Shown piece after piece: positions 43,854 through 55,758 of a stretch of 64,000 bases of DNA. Made by a program: the position numbers and the translations under genes. The stretch spans positions 49,386,552-49,450,551 of the forward strand of contig NC_087062.1 in NCBI RefSeq assembly GCF_963678635.1. The letters run 5' to 3'. The notes under the pieces are model-generated. The model saw only the letters and a list, made by a program, of their open reading frames with translations. It made no database searches and was not told where the DNA came from. Positions within the stretch are counted from its first letter, which is position 1. Each line of letters opens with the position of its first letter. Source of the stretch: Symsagittifera roscoffensis (lineage: Eukaryota; Xenacoelomorpha; Acoela; Convolutidae).

Positions 43854-44363
43854 ATGATCTTCTCAGTCTCGGTGCAAAACAGCAGTCTTATGTACTCTGT
43901 AGAATTCTCGCCTGATCTAGGAAAAATCCAGGAGCGAGAAACAGTCTCTGGAGTTACTCTAGCACGAATGGACATCCGAATCCAAGTCTGGCACATGGTG
44001 GAATTGATGCGAAGGGATTTCAACGAGCATCATATGACACAAGTACCCATCACAGAGAACCAACTTGGAACAATGCAAATGATGGAGGACGTGTCTGAGC
44101 ATGTGGGATTAAACTACCCCGACACACCTGACTCTAGATTTGTGGCTCAACCAGTTTACTTTTTCATTTTTCCTTGGGAAGAGGGATCTGTGGAGAACCC
44201 AATTACAATAGAAAAAGTTGGGCTTTCTCTGAGCAAAGAACTCCAGTCAGCGAACCACTAAGACAACCGCCGGCGATGCAGACAAGACCAGCTTTGCGCT
44301 CCATTGAGAACTTGCAAAACTTTCAGAACTCAGCTTCTCGACAGGTCTTCGATTTGTAAATAA
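43854..44363 (+). pseudogene. ORF A copy 6, most nearly intact
   Basis: Opens with ATG and runs 135 codons to a TAA (44259-44261) that replaces CAA; the frame then continues to the family's usual end (stop 44361-44363). A repaired length would be about 169 aa. Visible: a hydrophilic N-terminus, IRIQVWHMVELMRRDF, VPITENQLGTMQMMEDVSEH, an aromatic stretch (PVYFFIFPWEEGS), and in other copies a Cys/Arg-rich C-terminus (DNRRRCRQDQLCAPLRTCK). No signal peptide or known domain recognised. Arrayed ten times in the window. Confidence 0.65.
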
Positions 44364-45011
44364 TTTGGTTGTTGTCTTGTGTTTGGAAATTTATTTTTTT
44401 TGCATGCCTTAATTTTTTTTTCAAGAGATAGGAACTATGAGATAAGACAAGAGGACATAGAAAAAAATTGTTCAAAAAATTTGCACACGGATTAAAAATC
44501 AAACAAATCTGCAATTGGTAAACTTTTTTACAACGTTTTGATGTGCAGATGATAAAAAATTATATTAATTTTATAATCTTGTAAGAAATTGCACATATTC
44601 GCACACAAGATTAAAAAATCATTACATTTTTTGCAAACGTATCAAAGTTTACAATTTTTTTTGCACCAGGCAAAAATTTCCATCATAAATAATTGCGCAC
44701 TTGTTAAAAAAATCAACAAAAACATCGCAAATTAAGAAAAATTTCATTAAAAAATTTAGCATTTCAAAGAAAAATGTAACAATGTTAATGGAAAAAAATT
44801 TGCATCTTGGGAAAAAACTATGAGTTAAGTTTCGCACACTTTTAAAACTTACATATTTGTTCGTTGAAAAAATTTTTACTTTGAAATAAAATTTGTTTTG
44901 ATGAGATTTTTATAAGCAAGTATTCAATCACTGATAGAAAAACTGACACGCTCATTATTTACAGAACCATAACCATCAATGAAACAATCAACAATTTTTA
45001 ACAAATCAGAC

Positions 45012-45443
45012 TCATTCCTTGACTTTTGAACTTTTCAAATCCTCTCCAAAAAAAGCTGATCCAAGAGTCTGGGTAGACACATGCTTCTGAGAAGAACTGA
45101 ACTGATGTCTTTTGAATTTTTTTTCGCAGCAGATGTTTCTTTGCAACTTTGGGTAAGTTTTCCGGTATTCTAGATTTCAGGTTCAACAGCACAATTCAAT
45201 TGATTAAAAACTCCACCTTTTGATAATTAATATTGGAATAAAATCTGTATTTGCATAAAGTATAAGTAGAATCAACAACTTGGTAAGAGAAATGATATTT
45301 ATCTAATCTTTGCAAAAATTGATCGAGCGATGATCCGATTAATACTAAGTGGAACTTGCAATTTTCCACTGGGCAGAGTGATGAATGGTTAGATACACAG
45401 TTGTCTTGGGTGACAATGAGTTTTTCATAAAAATTTTCTGAGA
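45012..45443 (-). pseudogene. ORF B copy, array 2 unit 1
   Basis: Conserved basic C-terminal part, with a small deletion at the VEHNLK region (AGGTTCAACAGC) and frameshifts. N-terminus lost at the unit joint. Confidence 0.5.
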
Positions 45444-45454
45444 CTAAAATTTTC

Positions 45455-45709
45455 CACTTTCAAATCTACATCAAAATCAGAGAACTTGAATATCTACTCA
45501 GAAATCAGCAAACTCGCTTGGATTGTATACAAAAAATTCTTGATGAGAAAACTTGCAGAGTTGCTACTCGTTCTATTTTTTTTTCTTTAGTTACTTATAT
45601 CAGCAGTAATTCTTATTTTTACAGTTTACAGCAAGCAAATTTTGGTCATTCATTTTTGCAATTGCTTTTGTGTATATTTTTCACTTATTTGGAAGATTTA
45701 AGTCCTTAA
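45455..45709 (+). pseudogene. ORF C, representative internal copy
   Basis: Frame open from about 45455: IKIRELEYLLRNQQTRLDCI, KILDEKTCRVATRS, then an aromatic-rich end (FSLVTYISSNSYFY) to EDLSP. The same frame is open in the unit at 47667-47921 and, with a longer end, at about 51073-51343. No ATG at the unit edge. Possibly a small protein with a coiled-coil start, or an exon. Function unknown. Confidence 0.4.
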
Positions 45710-46056
45710 AAGGGTCTTCTGATTGGATATGGCAAGTAGAACAAAATTGAACCTTTTTGTGATTGGAAACGACAATGTGTAAAAGAACCCAAAATGGAAT
45801 TTGGTTTCCGATTGGACACGACTACAATCCGAATAAGGAAAAACAATTTTGACTGGTTAAACCCACACATTCGAGTTGCAGGTACCCCTAACTCCTAACA
45901 AAAAATCTTTTTTTTTCAATTTAACTACCGTCAACCACCTCCTCTCTCAGCTCTAAATACTTTAACTTCAAATTAACTATCGTCAACTACTTCCCTCTCA
46001 ACTGTGAACCAATCGTTCTTTTTACTCTGTATCTTTTACTCAACTTATTGCTCAAA

Positions 46057-46566
46057 TTGATCTTCTCAGTCTCAGAGCAAAAAAGCATCCTTATATACTC
46101 TATAGAATTTTTGCCTGATCTAGGACAAATACAAGAGCGAGAAACAGTCTCTGGAGTTTTTCTGGCACGAATGGACATCCGAATCCAAGTCTGGCACATG
46201 GTGGAATTGATGCGAAGGGATTTCAACGAGCATCATATGACACAAGTACCCATCACAGAGAACCAACTTGGAACAATGCAAATGATGGAGGACGTTTCTG
46301 AGCATGTGGGATTAAACTACCCCGACACACCTGACTCTAGATTTGTGGCTCAACCAGTTTACTTTTTCATTTTTCCTTGGGAAGAGGGATCTGTGGAGAA
46401 CCCAATTACAATAGAAAAAGTTGGGCTTTCTCTGAGCAAAGAACTCCAGTCAGCGAACCACTAAGACAACCGCCGGCGATGCAGACGAGACCAGCTTTGC
46501 GCTCCGTTGAGAACTTGCAACACTTTCAGAACTCAGCTTCTCGACAGGTCTTCGATTTGTAAATAA
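46057..46566 (+). pseudogene. ORF A copy 7, start codon lost
   Basis: The start is TTG in place of ATG, and several N-terminal residues are changed. Shares the premature TAA of copy 6 (46462-46464). Confidence 0.6.
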
Positions 46567-47223
46567 TTTGGTTGTTGTCTTGTGTTTGGAAATTTATTTT
46601 TTTTGCATGCCTTAATTTTTTTTTCAAGAGATAGGAACTATGAGATAAGACAAGAGGACATAGAAAAAAATTGTTCAAAAAATTTGCACACGGATTAAAA
46701 ATCAAACAAATCTGCAATTGGTAAACTTTTTTACAACGTTTTGATGTGCAGATGATAAAAAATTACATTAATTTTATAATCTTGTAAGAAATTGCACATA
46801 TTCGCACACAAGATTAAAAAATCATTACATTTTTTGCATACGTATCAAAGTTTACAATGTTTTTTGCACCAGGCAAAAATTTCCATCATAAATAATTGCG
46901 CACTTGTTAAAAAAATCAACAAAAATATCGCAAATTAAGGAAAATTTCATTAAAAAATTTAGCATTTCAAAGAAAAATGTAACAAAGTTAATGGAAAAAT
47001 CCAATCAAAATTTGCATCTTGGGAAAAAAACTATGAGTTAAGTTTCGCACACTTTTAAAACTTACATATTTGTTCGTTGAAAAAATTTTTACTTTGAAAT
47101 AAAATTTGTTTTGATGAGATTTTTATAAACAAGTATTCAATTACTGATAGAAAAACTGACACGCTCATTATTTACAGAACCATAACCATCAATGAAACAA
47201 TCAACAATTTTTAACAAATCAGA

Positions 47224-47655
47224 CTCATTCCTTGACTTTTGAACTTTTCAAATCCTCTCCAAAAAAGCTGATCCAAGAGTCTGGGTAGACACATGCTTCT
47301 GAGAAGAACTGAACTGATGTCTTTTGAATTTTTTTTCGCAGCAGATGTTTCTTTGCAACTTTGGGTAAGTTTTCCGGTATTCTAGATTTCAGGTTCAACA
47401 GCACAATTCAATTGATTAAAAACTCCACCTTTTGATAATTAATATTGGAATAAAATCTGTATTTGCATAAAGTATAAGTAGAATCAACAACTTGGTAAGA
47501 GAAATGATATTTATCTAATCTTTGCAAAAATTGATCGAGCGATGATCCGATTAATACTAAGTGGAACTTGCAATTTTCCACTGTGCAGAGTGATGAAAGG
47601 TTAGATACACAGTTTTCTTGGGTGACAATGAGTTTTTCATAAAAATTTTCTGAGA
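47224..47655 (-). pseudogene. ORF B copy, array 2 unit 2
   Basis: Near-copy of 45012-45443 with the same deletion at VEHNLK. Confidence 0.5.
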
Positions 47656-47666
47656 CTAAAATTTTC

Positions 47667-47921
47667 CACTTTCAAATCTACATCAAAATCAGAGAACTTG
47701 ACTATCTACTCAGAAATCAGCAAACTCGCTTGGATTATATACAAAAAATTCTTGATGAGAAAACTTGCAGAGTTGCTACTCGTTCTATTTTTTTTTCTTT
47801 AGTTACTTATATCAGCAGTAATTCTTATTTTTACAGTTTACAGCAAGCAAATTTTGGTCATTCATTTTTGCAATTGCTTTTGTGTATATTTTTCACTTAT
47901 TTGGAAGATTTAAGTCCTTAA
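47667..47921 (+). pseudogene. ORF C copy, array 2 unit 3
   Basis: Same frame and ending (EDLSP) as 45455-45709, with few changes. Confidence 0.4.
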
Positions 47922-48268
47922 AAGGGTCTTCTGATTGGATATGGCAAGTAGAACAAAATTGAACCTTTTTGTGATTGGAAACGACAATGTGTAAAAGAAC
48001 CCAAAATGGAATTTGGTTTCCGATTGGACACGACTACAATCCGAATAAGGAAAAACAATTTTGACTGGTTAAACCCACACATTCGAGTTACAGGTACCCC
48101 TAACTCCTAACAAAAAATCTTTTTTTTTCAATTTAACTACCGTCAACCACCTCCTCTCTCAGCTCTAAATACTTTAACTTCAAATTAACTATCGTCAACT
48201 ACTTCCCTCTCAACTGTGAACCAATCGTTCTTTTTACTCTGTATCTTTTACTCAACTTATTGCTCAAA

Positions 48269-48574
48269 TTGATCTTCTCAGTCTCAGTGCAAAACAGCAT
48301 CCTTATGTACTCTATAGAAATTTCGCCTGATCTAGGACAAATACAAGAGCGAGAAACAGTCTCTGGAGTTTTTCTGGCACGAATGGACATCCGAATCCAA
48401 GTCTGGCACATGGTGGAGGTGATGCGAAGGGATTTCAATGAGCATCATATGACACAAGCACCCATCACAGAGAATCAACTTGGAACAATGCAAACGATGG
48501 AGGACGTGTCTGAGCATGTGGGATTGAACTACCCCGACACACCTGACTCTAGATATGTGGCTCTTGATACTTAA
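48269..48574 (+). pseudogene. ORF A copy 8, truncated
   Basis: TTG start like copy 7. Otherwise open to SRYVALDT, where deletion joins it to ORF B sequence (about 48563). Confidence 0.6.
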
Positions 48575-48786
48575 TTTTGGAATAAAATCTGTATTTGCAT
48601 AAAGTATGAGTAGAATCAACAATTTGGTAAAAGAAATGATATTTATATAATCTTTGCAAAATTTGATCGAGCGATGATCCGATTAATACAAATAGAATTT
48701 GAAATTTTCCACTGGACAGCGTGATGAATGGTTAGATACACAGTTGTCTTGGATGACAATGAGTTTTTCATAAAAATTTTCTGAGA
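48567..48786 (-). pseudogene. ORF B fragment after A-B deletion
   Basis: N-terminal half of the minus-strand gene, missing the native start. It begins a few bases after ORF A is cut. Confidence 0.5.
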
Positions 48787-49459
48787 ACAAAATTTCTACT
48801 CTCAAATCTACATCAAAATCAGAAAACTTGACTATCTACTCAGAAATCAGCAAAGTCGCTTTGATGATATACAAAAAAATCTTGATGAGAGAAATTGCAG
48901 AGTTGCTACTCGTTCTAATTTTCTTTCTTTAGTTACTTATATCGGCAGTATTTCTTATTTTTACAGTTTACAGCTAGCAAATTTTGATCATTCCTTTTTG
49001 CAATTGCTTTTGTGTATATTTTCTACTTATTTGGAAGATTTAAGTCCTCAAAAGGGTCTTCTGATTGGATATGGCTACTAGAGCAAAATTGAACCTCTTT
49101 GTGATTGGAAACGACAATGTGTAAAAGTACCCAAAATGGAGCTTGGTTTCCGATTGGACACGACTTTTATATCAGAATTCCTTTCCATAAAAGGAAGCTG
49201 AAATCTGAGTGGACACGACTACAATCCAAATAAGTAAAATCGATTCTGACTGGTTAAAATCACAAATTCGAGTTGCAGATACCGCTAACTCCTAACAAAA
49301 AATCCATTTTTTTTTTCTTCAATTTAACTACCGTCAACTACCTCCTTTTTCAGCTCTAAATACTTTAACATCAATTTAAATATCGTCAACGACTTCCATC
49401 TCAACTGTAAGCCATTCGTTCTTTTTACTCTGTATCTTTCACTCAACTTATTTTTCAAA

Positions 49460-49968
49460 ATGATCTTCTCAGTCTCGGTGCAAAACAGCAGTCTAATGTA
49501 CTCTGTAGAATTTTCGCCTGATCTAGGACAAACCCCAGAGCGAGAAACAGTCTCTGGTGTTTTCTAGCACGAATGGACAACCGAATCCAAGTCTGGCACA
49601 TGGTGGAGGTGATGCGAAGGGATTTCAACGAGCATCATATGACACAAGTACCCATCACAGAGAACTAACTTGGAACAATGCAAATGATGGAGGACGTGTC
49701 TGATTATGTGGGATTGAACTACCCCGACATACTTGACTCTAGATATGTGGCTCAACCAGTTTACTTTTTCCCTTCTCCTTGGGAAGAGGGATCTGTGGAG
49801 AACCCATTTACATTAGAAGAAGATGGGGGTTCTCTGAGCAAAGAACTCCAGTCAGCGAACCACCAAGACAACCACCGGCGATGAAGACAAGACCAGCTGT
49901 GCGCTCCATTGAGAACTTGCAAAACTTTCAGAACTCAGCTTCTCGACAGCTCTTCGCTTTGTAAATAA
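49460..49968 (+). pseudogene. ORF A copy 9
   Basis: ATG start. A one-base loss near 49560 shifts the frame and a TAA near 49666 follows. The 3' half is open from 49678. Confidence 0.6.
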
Positions 49969-50625
49969 TTTGGTTGTTGTCTTGTGTTTTGAAATTTATT
50001 TTTTTTGCATGCCTTAATTTTTTTTTCAAGAGATAGGAACTATGAGATAAGACAAGAGGACATAGAAAAAAATTGTTCAAAAAATTTGCACACGGTTTAA
50101 AAATCAAACAAATCTACAATTGGTAATTTTTTTTACAACGTTTTGATGTGCAGATGATAAAAAATTACATTAATTTTATAATCTTGTAAGAAATTGCACA
50201 TATTCGCACACAAGATTAAAAAATCATTACATTTTTTGCATAGTGTCAAAATTTACAATATTTTTCGCACCAGGCAAAAATTTCCATCATAAATAATTGC
50301 GCACTTGTTAAAAAAATCAACAAAAATATCGCAAATTAAGAAAAATTTCATTAAAAAATTTAGCATTTCAAAGAAAAATGTAACAAAGTTAATGAAGAAA
50401 CAAATCAAAATTTGCATCTTGGGAAAAAAACTAAGAGTTAATTTTTGCACACGTGTTAAAAATTGCTCATTTATTCGTTGAAAAACATTTTACTTTGAAA
50501 TAAAGTTTGTTTTGATAAAATTTTTATAAACAAATATTCAATTATTAATAGAAAAATTGACATGCTCATTATTTACAGAACCATAACCATCGATGAAACA
50601 ATCAACAATTTTCAACAAATCAGAT

Positions 50626-51060
50626 TCAAACTTTGACTTTTGAACTTTTCGAATCCTCTCCAAAAAAAGCTGATCCAAGAGTCTGGGTAGACACAAGCTT
50701 CTGAGAAGAACTGAGCTGATGTCTTTTGAACTTTTTTCGCAGCAGACGTTTCTTTGCAACTCCGGGTAAATTTTGCGGTAATCTAGATTTCAGGTTGTGT
50801 TCGACAGCATGATTCAAACGATTAAAAACTTCACCTATTGATAATTAATATTGGAACAAAATCTGTATTTGCATAAATTCTAAATAGAGTCAACAATTTG
50901 GTAAGAAAAATGATGTTTATCTAATCTCTGCAAATTTTGATCGAGCGATGATCCGATTAATACAATTGGAATTTGCAATTTTCCACTGGACAGAGTTATG
51001 AATGGTTAGATACAGAGTTGTCTTGGGTGACAATGAGTTTTTCATAAAAATTTTCTGAGA
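50626..51060 (-). pseudogene. ORF B copy, array 2 unit 4
   Basis: C-terminal 63 codons open (50626-50817), with KKRLLRKKFKRHQLSSSQK and SSKVKV. The upstream part is frameshifted. Confidence 0.55.
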
Positions 51061-51672
51061 CCAAACTTTCTACTCTCAAATCTAAATCAAAATCAGAGAA
51101 CTTGACTATCTACTCAGAAATCAGCAAAGTCGCTTGGATGATAAACAAAAAATTCTTGATGAGAGACCTTGCAGAGTTGCTACTCGTTCTAATTTTTTTT
51201 CTTTAGTTACTTATATCGGCAGTATTTCTTATTTTTACAGATTACAGCAAGCAATTTTTGGTCATTCGTTTTTGCAATTGCTTTTGTGTATATTTTTTTG
51301 CTTATTTGGAAGATTTAAATCCTTAAAAGGGTCTTCTGATTAGATATGGTAACTAGAAAAAAAATGAACCTTTTTGTGATTGGAAACGACAATGTGTAAA
51401 AGTACCCAAAATGGAGCTTGGTTTCCGATTGGACACGACTACAACCCAAAGAAGGAAAATCAATTCTGACTGGTTAAACCCACACATTCGAGTTGCAGGT
51501 ACCCCTAACTTCTAACAAAAAATCCTTTTTTTCAATTTAACTACCGTCAACTACCTCCTCTCTCTGCTCTAAAAACTTCAACTTCAACTTAACTATCGTC
51601 AACTACTTCCCTCTCAACTGTAAACCAATCGTTCTTTTTACTCTGTATCTTTCACACAACTTATTCCTCAAA

Positions 51673-51977
51673 ATGATCTTCTCAGTCTCGGTGCAAAACA
51701 GCAGTCTAATGTAGTCTGTAGAATTTTCACCTGATCTAGGACAAATCCAAGAGCGAGAAACAGTCTCTAGAGTTTTCTAGCACGAATGGACAACCGAATT
51801 CAAGTCTGGCACATGGTGGAGGTGATGCAAAGGGATTTCAACGAGCATCATATGAAACAAGTACCCATCACAGAGAACCAATTTGGAACAATGCAAATGA
51901 TGGAGGACGTGTCTGAGCATGTGGGATTGAACTACCCCGACACACCTGACTCTAGATATGTGGCTCAACCAGAATAA
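51673..51977 (+). pseudogene. ORF A copy 10, truncated
   Basis: TAG at 51712-51714, a frameshift near 51775, then the VGLNYPDTPDSRYVAQPE end where the A-B deletion begins. Confidence 0.6.
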
Positions 51978-52290
51978 AAGCTTCACCTCTTGATGAAATA
52001 ATATTGGAATAAAATCTGTATTTGCATAAAGTATAAGTAGAGTCAACAATTTGGTAAGAGAAATGATATTTATCTAATCTTTGCAAAAATTGATCGAGCG
52101 ATGATCCGATTAATACTAAGTGGAACTTGCAATTTTCCACTGGGCAGAATGATGAATGGTTAGATACACAGTTGTCTTGGGTGACAATGAATTTTTCATA
52201 AAAATTTTCTGAGACAGAGTTAAAAAGAGATTTTGCACTGTAATCCGAATAAAAAGTGTGATATGATTGACACATTGCAGATGCCATCAC
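51952..52290 (-). CDS. ORF B short form with native start, 112 aa, open
   Basis: The only uninterrupted ORF B. ATG at 52290-52288, MMASAMCQSYHTFYSDYSAK, then SENFYEKFIVTQDNC and the FHLVLIGSSLDQ core, ending with VEPHI read from antisense ORF A after the deletion. It lacks the basic C-terminal third of the long form. It is open in full, but whether the short form is used or simply undamaged is unknown. It shares the divergent promoter region 52291-52526. Confidence 0.5.
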   Translation of the reverse strand: MMASAMCQSYHTFYSDYSAKSLFNSVSENFYEKFIVTQDNCVSNHSSFCPVENCKFHLVLIGSSLDQFLQRLDKYHFSYQIVDSTYTLCKYRFYSNIISSRGEAFILVEPHI

Positions 52291-52526
52291 CAGTTATTTG
52301 TTGAAAGTGGTTTACATCGACATTGAATTGTTTATATGAAAGTACTAGCACCTACGCAATGCCCACATTTGGTTCACCACCTTATCACTATTCCATATAA
52401 GGTTAAAAAAACCTTATTTGGAATGTACAGTGAGTCATCTACATTTCCTAATTTCTATATAATTACAAATATCATTATTTTGAAATATCTACTACTGATC
52501 AATTGGCTCTGAGTCTCAAATCAGAA
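52291..52526. promoter_or_regulatory. Divergent promoter region, second copy
   Basis: Two perfect CArG boxes: CCATATAAGG (52393-52402) and CCTTATTTGG (52412-52421), and CACCTACGCAAT upstream. Matches 12025-12265. Confidence 0.5.
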
Positions 52527-53070
52527 ATATATTCTCGAAAAGATATCCTTCCCAACTATATAGTATTTGCTAAAAACCAAAAAAGAATTGGGATATTTAT
52601 TTGGTCCCAAAAACCCTACAACGGAAAAGATTACTTTGAAACTTGCTTCCAAGTGCTAATGAAAATGATTAGGGACTAATGGAAAAATCCCAGCAAATCT
52701 ATTCTGGTGAAAAAGAAGGAGAAAGGATAACAGCAATACGCAATACTGTTGTTCATGATGCTGAAAACTTTGGGCTCGTTCCTCTGTTGAAACCCTATTC
52801 TGACAAAGACTCAACCATGGAGCAGGAACTAGATATTAAAACTTTCATGCGGTGTATGACGTAGCAACAAACAAGAAGAGAAGAGTGTGTGTGACAATCA
52901 AGAAAAATTTTGTGAACAAGCCACTCTACATTCAGATTCGACTCTTTACTGCAAAGGAGAACGAAGTCTTGAAGCGAGCTGCCTATGTCAACTTTATTTT
53001 GAGCAATTTGAAACAACTCGCCCAAGTCATGGGAGATTTTATGTTTGTTGTGAACTGTAATGTTCAATAA
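52527..53070 (+). pseudogene. 164-aa ORF, second copy, broken
   Basis: The ATG is ATA (52527-52529). Indels near 52660 and a TAA, plus an indel near 52830, break it. The original stop TAA is CAA, so the last frame runs on to 53068-53070. The C-terminal half (FVNKPLYIQIRLFTAKENEV) is well conserved with 12266-12760. Confidence 0.7.
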
Positions 53071-53156
53071 TTTTGTTGATTGATGTTATTATAGTCATGT
53101 AATTCAAATATTCATCTTCTTAAATCATTTTTTAAAATTTCTTTGAGCTGAGCAGT

Positions 53157-53382
53157 ATGAGTTGGAGCATTGGTATTTCCAGAAATCGAGTTTTAAAGCT
53201 CCAAAAAAAATTGGGACTGTTTCATTTCAAGAAACGTCGCATAAATTTTTGTTAACAGTTTCGGAATCGAAAATTAAACAAAATTGCAAGTTTTGTATAC
53301 CGAATCACAAACTTCTCAATTTGAGTGGACTTTTCGTAATGGAAGACGTAAAATGTTTCTAGGTTATCGTTCAGATATTAAA
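53157..53382 (+). pseudogene. ORF D1, second copy
   Basis: MSWSIGISRN start, the shared internal TAA after INFC, a one-base loss, then CKFC and the MEDVKCF end. Confidence 0.4.
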
Positions 53383-53398
53383 ACATAGATCTTATAGA

Positions 53399-53675
53399 AC
53401 ATCGTGAAAGAAACACGTGGAAAAACAATCAGAAATTTCATTAGGAAAAAGAGGAGTATCGTAAACTGGTTGAGTTTATCCCCTCGGTATTGTCTTATTT
53501 AGAAGCATTCCAAAAAACATGTATCATTATTCACGAATGCACTGTAGAAAATGAACGTTCAGAAATTCTCAGATGTTTTGATTTGATTAATCATGACTTC
53601 TCATCAATAAGAAAAAGAAAAAAAAATAAATTTTTTTGTACCCGTATTGTTTTGGACCCAAACATAAATTTGTAA
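53399..53675 (+). pseudogene. ORF D, second copy (better preserved)
   Basis: One frame with HRERNTWKNNQKFH, a TAG, then EKEEYRKLVEFIPSVLSYLE, CTVENERSEILRCFDLINHD, KRKKNKFFCTRIVLDPNINL. No family recognised. Confidence 0.4.
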
Positions 53676-54054
53676 AAAAATGGACCAAAAATTTCCTTTT
53701 GGGGTCTAATTGGATACGGAAATTCCTGTATGGAGATGTTTTTGCAAACTCAAAAATCTTAAGACTTCATGCAATTTTACATCATGCAGCTGGATCTGTG
53801 AAGACTACTACGCATAAGGGACTTGGTTATTGTTATGTTTTACCTAGATTTCCTAGTGCTTGTTTTCTTGGTCACGTGACTGGATTGTTCTTGTTGATAT
53901 GTTAAAACTTTTGCTTCAACAGCATATGCATTGATTGATTAGTAGTCATTTAAACTAAAAATTTCAGCGAAAACAAATATTATCATCAGTCTGGTTGTTT
54001 TGGATATTGAGTGTATTGAAAACAAAATAGTGAAAGAGTTAGGAGAATTTAAAA
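53676..54054. other. Unassigned stretch, second copy
   Basis: Counterpart of 13426-13792, including the HHAAGSVKTTTHKGLGY frame (in 53636-53905). No firm gene. Confidence 0.3.
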
Positions 54055-54456
54055 ATGGTTAAACTGCGGGATATTCCTTTCTTTCTCCACAAAAAATTCA
54101 AAGCTACATCTCAGTCTGCTCGATGAAAAAAGCACCTTCATGAAATCAGTCGGAGCAGTGGTCATGAAAAATAAACTGAGCTGGAAAAACCATTGAAAAA
54201 ATAAAAAGCTCAGAAACTGAGTTTTTTGCAAAAAGTTATTAAAAATATAAAATTCTGTCGGAAATTTCCTGAAACAAAAGTTATAAATGTGGATGACTAT
54301 GTATGCGCAAAAATTCAGAATTTGAACCTCACCGATGAAGAATATGATTGGAGGTGTAGCAACTACCCATTTCGTCATGCAAAATCTCTTCACTGTTCAG
54401 AAAGAAAAGCAATTGCATACGGAACATCGACTCGATGTTTTTTTAATAAATTGTAA
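54055..54456 (+). pseudogene. ORF E, second copy
   Basis: MVKLRDIPFFLHKKFKATSQ start, stops in the middle, and a fully open C-terminal 76 codons (54226-54456) nearly identical in protein to 14004-14192. Confidence 0.45.
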
Positions 54457-54538
54457 AATATATCAATCATTTTGTATTATCTTGTGTTTTTGAAATTTAA
54501 ATGCTAATCATCTTCAATTTTTTCTTTTAAGAAATGAG

Positions 54539-54790
54539 ATGGGTGATGAATGTGAAAAAGAAAAAAATTTGTTTTTGATGAGGAGAATCATGAACGAAAA
54601 TCATGAAGATTTTTAAACGTACTTGTAATAGATCTCTTTTAGTTCTTATGTGCCAATTTTTGTCATAGTTTTATTAGTAGCATGTGTAAATGTTCGAAAA
54701 ATGTTATTCACTACATGTGAAGAAATAACAGTTTGGGCAGCAGTTTTATCAAGTAGGGTCGGGTGTATTTTACTTTCTCCAAAGCTCTGA
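54539..54790 (+). pseudogene. ORF F (two-segment membrane protein), second copy
   Basis: Same 84-codon layout and the same TAA after NHEDF. The hydrophobic segments are conserved (YVPIFVIVLLVACV; VWAAVLSSRVGCILL). Confidence 0.4.
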
Positions 54791-54796
54791 ATTGAA

Positions 54797-55758
54797 TAAA
54801 ACTCTACTAAAGAACGAGTTATTATTTCGCCAGGTGGACCGAGTGGATCTAGAAAACTAAATCTTATTTCTGGTTGGTTAAAAATTGGTACATTTCAACC
54901 AAAATTTGACACAATTTTTTTAATTTTTATCAACATTATCAAACTCTTTATGGACAAATGAAAAAAAAACCCTAAATTTATCCAAGGATTTGACTTTGAA
55001 CTGATTGAAAACCTTCCCAATCCAATAATGGAATAGAACACTTTTTAATATTTGTTGACTATTGTGAAGAAATTTCAAATTCTAAGTTTGTAAAAATTGC
55101 TACGGCTGGAAGACACAGGGAACTGAATACAAAACATATTATGCAAAACTTGTTTCATCAAAGCAAATTGGGAAGAGATGTTGAATTACAGAATACACAT
55201 ATAGTCTTGTTTAAGTCACCGAGAGAAGGTTTACAAATCAATACACTAAGACAACAACTAGGTCTACAATCACAATTGAAAGAGTGGTATCAAGATGCAA
55301 CATCTATAACTTATGGTCTTTTCCTCATCGATTTTACTCCAAAAACAGTTGATTCGCTAAAATATTGCGCAAACAGCGGTTCAACTCAATCAAAAATTTC
55401 ATTTACCAGCAGGAACAGACACAAAAATATGGACGATGAGCATAACATACGTCTCTATACTCCCAATATTTCAAACGTTTTCCCAAAAAACATAAAAACA
55501 ATTCATCCTCCATTGTCCAAAAAGTTTCATTCAGTTCCTCAGCAAATTTCTAGTAAATTTGCTACGAGGCGAGCTACAGGATCTTCGAAAAGTAGAGGTA
55601 ATAAAATATCCAAGAGAAATATCAGACTTCACAAGACGAAGAACTTCACTGCACAAAAAAATAACTATTTGGAGCTTGCCAAAAGGCTTACAATTAAAAT
55701 CTCTTATCACTCCTGTGGTCATTCAACGATTGAAATAGTATGTATCAGCTTGTTCTAA
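54797..55758 (+). pseudogene. Polinton packaging ATPase, second copy, Walker A damaged
   Basis: Walker A reads GGPSGSRK (about 54834-54857): the last Gly before the catalytic Lys is Arg. Frameshifts follow in the N-terminal third and around the Walker B region (FVDYCEE). The C-terminal 205 codons (55141-55758) are open and close to the first copy. Confidence 0.85.

Larger units (their letters stand above)
43152..52215. repeat. Tandem array 2 of the Polinton module
   Basis: Units 43190-45443, 45444-47655, 47656-48786, 48787-51060 and 51061-52215; units 3 and 5 are short (about 1.13-1.15 kb) because ORF A is fused to ORF B by deletion. The first unit abuts the polB/C promoter and the last runs into the native ORF B start. 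Units 1 and 2 share the ORF A stop and much of their sequence, so the most recent copying was local. Confidence 0.93.
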
